In this document: piece by piece, positions 25,946 to 34,275 of the stretch
Numbering within the stretch: the first letter of the stretch is position 1
Layout: every line of letters begins with the position of its first letter
DNA from: Flavobacteriales bacterium
GTDB taxonomy: Bacteria; Bacteroidota; Bacteroidia; NS11-12g; UBA9320
Assembly: GCA_020635435.1 (NCBI GenBank)
Contig: JACJZU010000003.1
Location: forward strand, 481,304-545,303
DNA length: 64,000 bases
Reading direction: 5' to 3'
The notes under the pieces: generated by a model
What the model was told of the DNA's origin: nothing
The model's input: only the letters and a program-made list of their open reading frames with translations
Database searches by the model: none
Position numbers and translations under genes: made by a program

Positions 25946-28900
25946 TCAGTTATATTTCTCAGCTCGCTTCATCCACTTCTCGACATCTTTTTCGCCGGAG
26001 CGGGCAGGCGACCCGGGATGTATCACACCGGCCGTGCATTTTTCGGCGGCCAGTACCAGATCCTTAAAAGGTCCTGCCAAGGGATCTTTGATCACGGCTT
26101 TCTTATCGTTGTTATAGCTGAAGATCTTTGAATTGATCTTGATGCATTCATCACAGGATGTACAGGATTCGGTTTCGAGCCAGGGCGCACTGTAGTCCGA
26201 TGGTGCAGCATCGGTCTCCTGTTCATGTTTGTGCCCATTATTTCCTCCAACCATTTGCAGGATCGGGGCCACGACCTCCCCATCGTCTCCGAGCAGTTTC
26301 ATGAATCCCTGAGTGATCTTTCCAATGAATTCCGCTTTGAGTTCGTGCTCCATCTCCTCACGGTTCGGTTTTTCCGGATCGTATCCGGAGAGAGATCTCA
26401 ATAACACCCAAAAATCCCTTCGCTCTTCGCAGGATTCCACGATCTCTTTGGAAACCATGACCCTGTTCAATTTTTGATTGCGATCAACAGCCCAAATGAA
26501 CGGAAAGAGCCCTTCTCGTTCACCGGACTCAAGCTGCAGGAATTCACTCAAAACGATCATGGATTCATTCCATGCATCCCTTGGCGCCCTACGGAAATGT
26601 TTCCTGAAACGGGCCTCAGTGAGGGCAAAATCCGCGAAAGTCATCGCCACTTCCATGCTTTGCTCCTGTCCGTTCTCGAGATATTTGAGTTCATAACTCG
26701 GCCAGGTCTTCTCAAAATCGGGATTACCACTTAGGTCGAGTGCTTCCGAGACCTGAACGCCCTTGTCGGGATTATATCTGAACAGCGGATACGCCCTCGA
26801 CTCAACTGCGAGTTTGGCCTGGTGCACACCCATATCATCGCCTACACCGTGTTCCGGCTGACAAGTCGTATACAAATTGAACAATGCCGGTCTGCGAGTC
26901 ATCAAACCATCAATGAAGCCCTCGATCATGTGGTTGGTATTGCTCAGGGTGCTTTGCATTACATAGGTATTTCTATGTGCAATGGCGATCAAACCGATCT
27001 CTTTGCGCGGTTCCGATTTTCCGTGGATCGCTTTCCCATATTGCGCCATGTCGGATACCTGGCCTATGAAACCGGATGTACAGGCCTGACCTCCGGTGTT
27101 GGAATATACCTGCGTATCCACGACCAACACTTTCACAGGCTTACCACTTGCCATGAGTCGGGATAGATTCTGAAAACCTATATCGTACATGGCTCCGTCT
27201 CCTCCCAACGCAACAACCGGCGGACAAAGTCCCCACTCATCATCGCTGAACTGATGCCAGTTGAAATACGTGAAATAGTCTTCCTGTTCCTTACCCGGTC
27301 TTTTTCCGGCCAATTCCAGCTCCGCTCTTCGGATCGCTTTGAAACCATCGGCCATTTTCGACATATGTCCTTCAAAGATCCCCATGGCCATGGATGTACT
27401 ATCCTGGAACAAATGGTTCGTCCATGGGAAAGGATAGGGGTTATAAGGGTAAGTGCTGCCCCAAACGGAGGTACATCCGGTGGAATTACACAATCCCATA
27501 TTCGATCTGCCTGAACCGGTTGTACCCGTGGTGTACTTCCATTTCAGCCTGTTAATATCGGCCAGGATCCCTGTAACATACTTAAGCCATCCCTGATCGA
27601 TCGGATCGGCCCCCTGTTCTTGCTCCAGCTTGTTCGCAAGTGAGGAAATGGTCAGATCATCGTTACCCGAACCGGCAAGGATTCGGGAAATCGATTCCGC
27701 ATTTGAAACGTTCAATGAACCCAGAATGCGCAACTGTATGTGTTGTTCCAGGCGTTTGGCGAGATCCCCGAGGTAAGCTATGTGTTTCTCTACCCGCGGC
27801 TGCATCAGCGCCTCAACTGTGGAAACAAAGAGATGAACAACCGATTTCTCGGAGCAGCCCAAACAGGCCCCGTCGCCGCTCGCGAAGGACAAGTAGGAAT
27901 TCTTATTGAGTAACAGGGTTTGCAGTGGACCGATTTTCTCCTCCAAACTATCGATGCGATCGTATTTGGCAGGTGTGTTTGGAAGATCCAGCCACAGATC
28001 CCATTCCTTATGCAGTTGCTCGATGGTATCTTCAGTTTGAGTGATAACCCGGAGTGCATTGTCGTTGCATACGGCCACACATTCCATACAGCCTTTGCAG
28101 GTCATGGGGTTTATGGTGATACTGAAAAGTCCTCCACTCCCCTTTTGCTTTTTCTCATGCAGATCGTAGTACGGTCTGGTAAGTGCGAATTTGAATTCAC
28201 CCAATTCCTCCTGGAACCATGCCAATTCTCTTTTCAGGGTCTCATTGTCGGTTTGCTCTTTAGCTTCCTCAATTGCCGACTGAATATGTTGATTCACAGT
28301 GCTTTCCCGCGACGATGCATCGAATCTTTCCCGAATGCTCTTTTCCATTCGTTTCATCGCTTTCGGCAGGTCTTCGAGGTCACCATGCCTCGACCTTACA
28401 CGGCCGATCACCGCATCGACCACATCGGACAATTCGCTCACTAATCCTGGGATCGCAGTATCCGGACAAACTGTGTAGCAATCGCCACAGGCCGTGCAAT
28501 TCTCAGGAACCCATTCGGGATGATGAAAGCGTATACCGGTCATGTCCCTGTACAAAGTGGTCGAGGCCGGCATCACACTCAATCCTATGAAAGGATCCGT
28601 GATCACATCGTTGCCCATGCCTTTTTGGTAGAAACTTCCTGTTTGGTCCCAAAACCGATGTATATCACTGAGGTTTGATTCACTCCTCGGAATGTTCTTG
28701 ACCATACTTGGGATCGATTCCACCTTTCGCTGCTGCTGTTTGAGCTGTATTTGATCGGTGGGTATCTTTTCCAGGATCTCCTGTACTTCATCAAATCCCC
28801 TGCGGATCACACGCATATTGTCATCAACGATACGCTGGCCTTTGGAGCCGAATTTGTGCTCAATTTGGTCGTGAATGGCCTTTAGAAGGGTCTCCTCGGT

Positions 28901-30853
28901 GAGTTTGGCCTGCTCCATGAGTGGAGACACCGCGAAGAAAGCCCCTTGGAAAGCAATACCCTGCATGCGCAGTTGCAATTCCGGATCGGTCGCTTCTTCA
29001 CGTGCGATCTTGAACCCATCGATGTAAAACACCCGTATGTTGTTATTCGCGATCACCTTTTGGTAGGGCAAGGGAATATCGGCCCACACGTCAGCCGCAT
29101 CCTGCCTTTCACTCTGAATGATGAATACCCCGCCATTCTTCAGCCCTGCCAGTGCATTGGTGTGTTTGAACACATTCGGATCGGGCGAGAGGACTACATC
29201 TACAAAATAGTATTCGCAGTTGATACGTATCGGTTCCGGTGAAGCTGCCAGATAATAAGTAGTTGGTTGACCTTTTTTCTCCGATCCATATTTGGGATTT
29301 GATTTGATGTGATACCCCAACAGATCGTAAAGGGTCATGGACAGATTCTTACCCGTAGTGATAGCTCCCCACCCGCCGATGCTGTGAAATCGCACAGTGA
29401 TCGCACCTTTGGGCATGAGATTCGGATTCTCAGAGCCTTTCACGGAAAGATCTTGAATATTGGGATACAGATCGAGAATATTCTCCTGATGTATACGCTG
29501 CTTCGGTGAGATCGGATTGTCGCGGACAAAGTCGATCGACAGATAAAACTGCTTCTTGTGCTTACCTTCAGGGAGCATATTCTCTATAGCACCTATGAGA
29601 CCTTCGGGCTGCAGGTCGCGGCTCCCCAAGCCAAAGGAACCGGAATAGATCTTAGGTAGATCGCCGGTTTTGTAGACGGGAAGTTCCGGATACGGCAGAT
29701 CGCTACCCGCCATTCCATTTTCCATGCATTTCGAGATCGAGGCCCTAATTTCACGAGTAAGCGGTTGATCAACCGCCATAGGCTGGTCCAATCGCTCCAG
29801 GATGGTCACGGCTTTTTTGCCTTTCAGTATCTTTCCGATCAGATCGGCAGGGAATGGTCTGAACATCACCAGGTTTACTACACCAGCCTTAATTCCCCGC
29901 GTTTCACGCAAGTAATCCACCACGGCTTCCGCGCTCGAAACAACACTACCCTGACCTATGATCAGGTAGTCTGCATCATCCACCTTGTAGGTCATTACGC
30001 GACTATAGTTCCGTCCGGTCAAGGCGTAATATTCTTCAAAAGCCAACTCGGCCAGGGAACGCACGTGATCAAAGAAAAACGGCCGTTGTGCGGCCACACT
30101 TTGCATGTAGGAATCCTGATTCTGGACTATCCCCGTCATGAACGGATCGTCCACATTCCAAACTTCAGGTATCCGGCGCCTGGTTTCCCCGTAAATGAGT
30201 TTCTGAGCCGGAGTTGGACATGTAATAATGTCGTCCGGACGCCCAAGGTATTCCCGGATCAACTCTCGTTCCGGAACCAACAGTGTTTCGATCAGGTGCG
30301 TCGTGAGGAAACCATCCTGTGCAAGTGCTCCGGGAGTGAGTGCCAGTTCCGAAATGCGGTGCGCTATTACGTTGAGGTCGGCCACGTGCTGCGCATTCTT
30401 GGCGAATAATTGGAAGAAACCGGTATCGTCTATGGCATGATAATCATCGTGCCCGGCATGTACGTTCAGGGTCGACTTCGTCATGGCCCTGGCACCGATG
30501 TTAAGCACATAGGTAAGTCGTTTACCCACCGCCGCGTAGAGCGACTCATGCATATAGGCAATACCCTGACCGGATGAGAAATTGGTTGCGCGCAAACCGG
30601 TCATCGATAAACCGGCGGTAACGGCAGCCGCAGCATGCTCTCCTTCCGGTTCAATGAAGATCAAAGGCCTGTCTGAAATGTTGATATGGCCCTTAGCAGC
30701 CTCTTCCGCCCAGTATTCCCCCATTTGTGTGGATGGGGTTATCGGATAGGCACCGGCTGCATCCGACGATTCCCGTTCGCACATGATCGCGGCAGTGTTG
30801 CCATCAAGTGCCATTGGAATGCCGGGATACTTGAATTCTTCCCTATTCTTCAT
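25946..30853 (-). CDS. nifJ: Pyruvate:ferredoxin (flavodoxin) oxidoreductase, extended form
   Basis: Oxidises pyruvate with CoA to acetyl-CoA and CO2, reducing ferredoxin. At 1635 aa it is about 400 aa longer than the usual single-chain enzyme. In order: pyruvate-binding domain (GNTAAIMCERESSDAAGAYP), domain II and the gamma domain (RFHSIGGWGAITTGKNL), cluster motif CTACGDCYTVCP (about 783), a helical insertion of about 125 residues, CKGCMECVAVC (about 916), CLGC (about 995), a second helical insertion (about 1010-1090), and the TPP site GDGAMYDIGFQNL with VYSNTGGQ (about 1216-1245). After the end of the normal enzyme comes a ferredoxin-like tail with CTSCDEC (about 1563) and a last cysteine near 1603. 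Followed by rnfC after 7 bp. Confidence 0.93.
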   Translation of the reverse strand: MKNREEFKYPGIPMALDGNTAAIMCERESSDAAGAYPITPSTQMGEYWAEEAAKGHINISDRPLIFIEPEGEHAAAAVTAGLSMTGLRATNFSSGQGIAYMHESLYAAVGKRLTYVLNIGARAMTKSTLNVHAGHDDYHAIDDTGFFQLFAKNAQHVADLNVIAHRISELALTPGALAQDGFLTTHLIETLLVPERELIREYLGRPDDIITCPTPAQKLIYGETRRRIPEVWNVDDPFMTGIVQNQDSYMQSVAAQRPFFFDHVRSLAELAFEEYYALTGRNYSRVMTYKVDDADYLIIGQGSVVSSAEAVVDYLRETRGIKAGVVNLVMFRPFPADLIGKILKGKKAVTILERLDQPMAVDQPLTREIRASISKCMENGMAGSDLPYPELPVYKTGDLPKIYSGSFGLGSRDLQPEGLIGAIENMLPEGKHKKQFYLSIDFVRDNPISPKQRIHQENILDLYPNIQDLSVKGSENPNLMPKGAITVRFHSIGGWGAITTGKNLSMTLYDLLGYHIKSNPKYGSEKKGQPTTYYLAASPEPIRINCEYYFVDVVLSPDPNVFKHTNALAGLKNGGVFIIQSERQDAADVWADIPLPYQKVIANNNIRVFYIDGFKIAREEATDPELQLRMQGIAFQGAFFAVSPLMEQAKLTEETLLKAIHDQIEHKFGSKGQRIVDDNMRVIRRGFDEVQEILEKIPTDQIQLKQQQRKVESIPSMVKNIPRSESNLSDIHRFWDQTGSFYQKGMGNDVITDPFIGLSVMPASTTLYRDMTGIRFHHPEWVPENCTACGDCYTVCPDTAIPGLVSELSDVVDAVIGRVRSRHGDLEDLPKAMKRMEKSIRERFDASSRESTVNQHIQSAIEEAKEQTDNETLKRELAWFQEELGEFKFALTRPYYDLHEKKQKGSGGLFSITINPMTCKGCMECVAVCNDNALRVITQTEDTIEQLHKEWDLWLDLPNTPAKYDRIDSLEEKIGPLQTLLLNKNSYLSFASGDGACLGCSEKSVVHLFVSTVEALMQPRVEKHIAYLGDLAKRLEQHIQLRILGSLNVSNAESISRILAGSGNDDLTISSLANKLEQEQGADPIDQGWLKYVTGILADINRLKWKYTTGTTGSGRSNMGLCNSTGCTSVWGSTYPYNPYPFPWTNHLFQDSTSMAMGIFEGHMSKMADGFKAIRRAELELAGKRPGKEQEDYFTYFNWHQFSDDEWGLCPPVVALGGDGAMYDIGFQNLSRLMASGKPVKVLVVDTQVYSNTGGQACTSGFIGQVSDMAQYGKAIHGKSEPRKEIGLIAIAHRNTYVMQSTLSNTNHMIEGFIDGLMTRRPALFNLYTTCQPEHGVGDDMGVHQAKLAVESRAYPLFRYNPDKGVQVSEALDLSGNPDFEKTWPSYELKYLENGQEQSMEVAMTFADFALTEARFRKHFRRAPRDAWNESMIVLSEFLQLESGEREGLFPFIWAVDRNQKLNRVMVSKEIVESCEERRDFWVLLRSLSGYDPEKPNREEMEHELKAEFIGKITQGFMKLLGDDGEVVAPILQMVGGNNGHKHEQETDAAPSDYSAPWLETESCTSCDECIKINSKIFSYNNDKKAVIKDPLAGPFKDLVLAAEKCTAGVIHPGSPARSGEKDVEKWMKRAEKYN

Positions 30854-30899
30854 AGGATCCTAAAATTAAAAGGTATGTAATTCCATGTCGGAACACGGA

Positions 30900-31310
30900 T
30901 CAATTGGATGCTTCGTTTTGGATCTCCCGAGCCACCAGATCTCTGGTTGCAGTTGACAGATCCATGTATTTGTGCATCGTAACGTCGTCGGCAAATAGAA
31001 CCTCTTCGTGGTGGGCATTCCCGTAAAAGAGTAGGTCGAGGTCCAATTCGTTGAAAGCGGGGTTGAGATCTTGACAAGACTTCAATAAAAACTGAAGCGT
31101 CATCTCGTCCTTCACCATGAGTCCACGATGAAACATGTAAGCTGCCAGATAATTCCCCACAGATTTGTAGGCGCTTCTACATACCATGTAAGGGACGAGA
31201 TCTTCCTCCGGCTTGCAGTATTGTTCATACGCTGTATCGTAGTAATCGTGAGCAAGCTTGATCGTGTACAGATAATTATTCTTGGTTTCCATATCAGGGG
31301 TTGTTTGCAT
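30900..31310 (-). CDS. Hypothetical helical protein upstream of nifJ
   Basis: Protein of about 136 aa that I do not recognise. It is predicted to be mostly helical, with an aromatic-rich first half (YTIKLAHDYYDTAYEQYCKP, YMVCRSAYKSVGNYLAAYMF) and an acidic second half (FNELDLDLLFYGNAHHEEVL). The pattern of a helix pair with R/K-x-Y-K-S-x-x-x-Y recalls HEPN-like proteins, but the RxxxxH motif is not evident, so this is only a resemblance. The start is set at the ATG at 31310; METKNN at 31292 is as good, while the track to 31409 adds a doubtful N terminus. It runs in the same direction as nifJ with a 46-bp gap and may be the first gene of the operon. Confidence 0.6.
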   Translation of the reverse strand: MQTTPDMETKNNYLYTIKLAHDYYDTAYEQYCKPEEDLVPYMVCRSAYKSVGNYLAAYMFHRGLMVKDEMTLQFLLKSCQDLNPAFNELDLDLLFYGNAHHEEVLFADDVTMHKYMDLSTATRDLVAREIQNEASN

Positions 31311-31721
31311 AAGGACAATGCTAGGTCCTGAAATGGACAGGCCACATGACAAATGCCATTGTGGGAAATGATATGTGTTAATCCGGAGCCTCTTCCAGTA
31401 TTCCTGCACCTACCTGTGTTCCGAACAGAGGATGAACATGATCAGGAGCCAAACCTGTGTATACGGGATGGTTCAAATTGTCTGTACAATATGGATCGAG
31501 GTTTGACTGCTACCATTATCAATGTCACCGGATTATTTCATGATTGAACACAGGAGATGATCCCTAAAAAATATTTTTTTCATTCAGCTAATTGATCGAT
31601 CTCTAAGCACAACCTAAGATGAAAAAGCCTTGCTCCACTTCGTCGAAACCATCTATTTCGCGCTCTGGTATGAGATAAAATTATATATAATATATTTATT
31701 GGTCCGGTAAAACCTGATCGA
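31311..31721 (+). other. Divergent intergenic region, no gene seen
   Basis: About 410 bp between the hypothetical gene on the minus strand and the broken SprB-repeat gene on the plus strand. The last 150 bp are AT-rich, with runs of TATATAA/TATATTTA near 31680-31700 that may hold the promoter of the broken gene. Short open frames here have no recognisable content. No RNA gene or strong hairpin was found. Confidence 0.5.
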
Positions 31722-32887
31722 ATGAAAACAATACTGTCCAAATCGCTTTTTTTTAGCGTTCTATTAAATTTTATCTTATCACCGGCTACATGGCCTTTGG
31801 CCAGAGTCAAAGACCAGCCAACTATCCTGCAAACGGAACCTGGCCTATCACGATAAAATTTCAAAAGACCGATCATGTCAATGGATCGTGTTCATCGGAG
31901 ATCATTGAGCATGAATTCTCCAGCAGCGCGCAGTACTCGATACAGTACACGCAACCTCTGTATTGGCGTCTGCACAAACGACTAGCCGATGGCTCTTCGA
32001 TCACGGTTACCTTCTATAACAGGAATAATCAGTTTCTTGTCCGTCGAAACAGGATTGATGTTGCCATAAGTGCTGCCCCAAATGCTTCGTGTCCCACGAG
32101 AACGAACTCGGGGACTGAACACTACAATTCAGTCAACAATCCCGATTTCCCGCGAAGTAATACGCCCAGCGTGTTCGATTTAACGACCATGAGTTTAAGC
32201 CGAGCATTCAGTGGTATTTCTTGCAGTTGTTTTCCCTCCACTTTGTCTGTTGCTACGCCGCCTTTGTCGTGTACGGCAACCAGTGAAAAACCTCAGTGCG
32301 GTGAAAAATATTCGGGAGTCGTTGAGGTAAAAGTACAGGGTGGGAATAAAAGCTTGCCATATAATTACTCTTGGAATAGTGGCGGTGCAAGTGGAGGAAC
32401 GGCCCAATCAATAACCGGATAGTCCGCCGGTAACTACGCGGTGAGCGTGTCTCAAGGGACTAATTCGGCACAATGTTCGGTCGAGGTATCAAAAGTTGAT
32501 AAACCCAAGATTTTCTTTCCCGGAGATAGTGAACTGAAAAGCAACGGTACAACGGTGTATATACCTCGTAAAGGGGGACGTATCTTCTGTTTAGTCGAAG
32601 ATCCTGCCACTAAGAAATTCGTAACTCTTCCTGAAGAATCAGAATTAGTTTGGCTGGTGCTTGGGTCTTACGCAATCAAAATTACTAATTATAATCAGTG
32701 GGTCGAAGGGTCAGTTTTGCTTGACGGTATGCATTCCGAGGGCAATCTCAATGCTGAAACTCCATACTATTTGTCGCAAGATCCAAAAACTCAGAGTTCT
32801 CTGAACAATTTTTTATCTTATAGCGCCAAAGGAACCTTATACTTAGAAGGCTGTGAGTTCGAGTATGGTCCATATTTCAAGTGGTGA
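31722..32887 (+). pseudogene. Broken SprB-repeat secreted protein
   Basis: Reading begins at ATG 31722 with a signal peptide (MKTILSKSLFFSVLLNFIL), then the frame must shift by one near 31770 to continue into AFGQSQRPANYPANGTWP, which is the expected post-signal sequence. The second frame (from 31790) runs through a C-rich region and a SprB-like repeat (CGEKYSGVVEVKVQGGNKSL, YSWNSGGASGG) to an in-frame TAG at 32420-32422, exactly where family repeats have a leucine (ITG-stop-SAGNYAVSVSQ). The same frame then continues to 32887. The final 130 residues are not recognised. Architecture and the SVSQG strand match the intact protein at 19100-19666. Two separate lesions argue for decay, though one indel and one substitution could also be read errors. 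Confidence 0.75.
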
Positions 32888-32930
32888 TTGAGTTTGTAGA
32901 AATACAAACCTAACCTCCTGTGTTTAATAC

Positions 32931-33275
32931 CTACGCGTCTACCGATCCCGATCCCGATCCCGACTTGAAGTCGGGATCGGGATCGGGACCACCACAAAAC
33001 CGCCGTTTGAGATTCCGGATCATCCCATCCTTGTTGCGCAATTGCTCAATGTACTTCCGGCTTTTCATTCGCTTGATGTAGTACTCAATTGCTCTAGGTT
33101 CATGGAGGGAAAGATCATCAATAGACAGGAACAACTTCCAATCGGACGCTCGTTTTGTATAACTGCGGATAAAATGATGGGTGTTATGTTGCTCTAATCG
33201 TTCATTGAGATCAAAACAGCTACCGATATAGTATCTGTCAACCGATTCGGAATAGAGGATGTACACATGGGCCAT
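32931..33275 (-). CDS. GIY-YIG endonuclease-like protein with hairpin-encoded tail
   Basis: Small 114-aa nuclease-domain protein. The GIY-YIG core is residues about 1-85: HVYILYSESVDRYYIGSC, then NERLEQHN with the catalytic arginine, and the region RAIEYYIKRMKSRKYI with the expected glutamate. Bacteroidota carry many such single-domain proteins. The start is the ATG at 33275 just before the first strand. The last 19 residues (GPDPDPDFKSGSGSGSVDA) are not part of the fold: they are encoded by a perfect 19-bp hairpin (32946-32988) and by a tRNA-Leu D-arm fragment that supplies the stop codon. The gene lies 144 bp from tRNA-Leu, in the same orientation. It could be the enzyme that moves the hairpin units, or only a host for one. 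Confidence 0.85.
   Translation of the reverse strand: MAHVYILYSESVDRYYIGSCFDLNERLEQHNTHHFIRSYTKRASDWKLFLSIDDLSLHEPRAIEYYIKRMKSRKYIEQLRNKDGMIRNLKRRFCGGPDPDPDFKSGSGSGSVDA
32946..32988 (-). repeat. TCCCGA-type hairpin inside GIY-YIG 3' end
   Basis: A 19-bp arm made of repeated TCCCGA units ending TCCCGAC (32946-32964), a five-base loop TTGAA, and a perfect complementary arm (32970-32988). It is flanked by ACGCGTCTACC (32933-32943) on the left and CCACCAC on the right. The left flank equals bases of the tRNA-Leu D-arm (ACGCGTCTACC at 33475-33485), and the right flank is close to the tRNA's CCGCCAC. The same family of hairpins occurs at 33531-33549, 33591-33609 and 33651-33687. Confidence 0.9.
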
Positions 33276-33382
33276 GGTATCAGACTTTAATTCAAAAATC
33301 CAGACATTTTCCTTTAGAGAAATAATCAACAAAAAGAGTTTGACGCTTTCGCGAGCATGTTTTCTCCTAGTGTACAACGGAC

Positions 33383-33412
33383 AAAAAAAAAGGACCCTCC
33401 TCGAGGATCCTT
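33383..33412 (-). terminator. Intrinsic terminator of tRNA-Leu
   Basis: On the minus strand AAGGATCCTC pairs with GAGGGTCCTT over 10 bp (one T-G pair) with a GAG loop, followed by a run of T. It begins 6 bases after the tRNA 3' end, so it ends the tRNA-Leu transcript. Confidence 0.88.
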
Positions 33413-33418
33413 CGTATG

Positions 33419-33502
33419 TACCCAGGGCCGGGGTCGAACCGGCACGATATTGCTATCATTGGTGTTTGAGACCAACGCGTCTACCAATTCCGCCACCTGG
33501 GC
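33419..33502 (-). tRNA. tRNA-Leu, anticodon CAA
   Basis: 84-nt cloverleaf on the minus strand. Acceptor GCCCAGG pairs with CCTGGGT (one G-U pair), discriminator A73. The anticodon stem TTGGT/ACCAA encloses CTCAAAC, giving anticodon CAA. A long variable arm (TGATAGCAATATCG region) fits a class II tRNA, and the T arm carries GGTTCGACC. CCA is not encoded. The D-arm region is the source of the repeat array that follows upstream. Confidence 0.95.
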
Positions 33503-33700
33503 AGGTGTCTTACCCTTTTTGCGTCTACCATCCCGACTATAAGTCGGGACCGCCACCTAGGCAGGTGTCTTACCCTTTTTGCGTATACCATCCCGACTAT
33601 AAGTCGGGACCGCCACCTGGGCAGGTGTCTTACCCTTTTTGCGTATACCATCCCGATCCCGACTATAAGTCGGGATCGGGATCGGGACCGCCACCTAGGC
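33477..33700 (-). repeat. Tandem array of tRNA-Leu 5' fragments carrying hairpin insertions
   Basis: Unit 1 (33477-33520) is the genuine 5' end of tRNA-Leu plus 18 bp of its upstream DNA. Units 2 (33521-33580) and 3 (33581-33640) are 60-bp copies of it in which the ATT of the D-loop (33487-33489) is replaced by a 19-nt hairpin with 7-bp arms (TCCCGAC, loop TATAA, GTCGGGA). Unit 4 (33641-33700) carries a longer hairpin (37 nt, extra TCCCGA/TCGGGA units) and then diverges. The copies differ by a few single changes (GCGTCTACC or GCGTATACC; CCTGGGC or CCTAGGC). Each complete copy includes the tRNA bases 1 to about 26 except for the replaced loop. The array ends 38 bp from hscB. Confidence 0.9.
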
Positions 33701-33737
33701 AATTTTGGTGTGAGAGTGGAGTGTGAGTGAACAACTC

Positions 33738-34253
33738 TCAGTGGGGTGCAAATTTATTTAATGCCTCTCGAATACGCAATAGATACTTTGTCTTTAAGTA
33801 GAGTTCGCGAACTGCATTTATTTTCTCAGGTGTAGGGTCGGAATCCCATGCAGAACAGGCCGCGGTAAGTTCTGCATCCAGATCCTTCTCCAACTTCTCA
33901 AATTCGGATCTGAGAGTACTTATCACCATCTCTTCCCCGTCTATGCCGGCATCCATGATGCGCTCATTCCACTCCATCATCTCCATCAGGAAATCCGATG
34001 GCAGCTTGTCATTTCCCGAATCCCCCGTACTTTCCAACTGCAACAGATAAGAAATCCGAGCATCCCGGTCCTTGAGCGTTTCGTAAGCTTTATTATTCTG
34101 CGATGTGATCTCCAAAGCTTCAGAATGCCTCTGCAGATCGTGCATGAAAAAATCAGGATGATTTTCCCTTGATCTGGTCAGATACGCCTTTCGCAGCAGG
34201 GATCCGTCAAGCTGGAACTGCCTTTTCAACCCAAAGAATTCGAAGTGATCCAT
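33738..34253 (-). CDS. hscB: Fe-S cluster assembly co-chaperone HscB
   Basis: J-domain protein (about 171 aa) that brings the scaffold IscU to HscA and stimulates its ATPase. The J domain occupies residues 1-75 (DHFEFFGLKRQFQLD) with the essential HPD in ENHPDFF, followed by the HscB C-terminal three-helix domain (DFLMEMMEWNERIMDA to LLRIREALNKF). The start is set at the ATG at 34253, which matches the family N terminus M-x-x-F-E-x-F-G-L. No isc genes lie next to it; it is 22 bp downstream of rseP on the same strand. Confidence 0.92.
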   Translation of the reverse strand: MDHFEFFGLKRQFQLDGSLLRKAYLTRSRENHPDFFMHDLQRHSEALEITSQNNKAYETLKDRDARISYLLQLESTGDSGNDKLPSDFLMEMMEWNERIMDAGIDGEEMVISTLRSEFEKLEKDLDAELTAACSAWDSDPTPEKINAVRELYLKTKYLLRIREALNKFAPH

Positions 34254-34275
34254 CCCTAATCCCAAAACTCCCGGA

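Noticed and set aside
29765..30409. 214-aa plus-strand frame within nifJ
   Set aside because: Antisense of a clearly conserved PFOR N-terminal region.
32892..32909. Terminator after the broken SprB-repeat gene (GTTTGTA, GAAA loop, TACAAAC)
   Set aside because: A 7-bp AT-rich stem without a T run on either strand; too weak to call.
33477..33700. CRISPR-like array (four regular units of 44-60 bp)
   Set aside because: There are no unique spacers; the units are copies of a tRNA 5' end with hairpins and no cas genes are near.
33259..33726. Open frames of 155 aa (+) and 73 aa (-, 33481-33702) with repeated protein motifs
   Set aside because: They only translate the tRNA-Leu gene and its tandem copies; the repetition comes from the DNA repeat and no start or family supports a protein.
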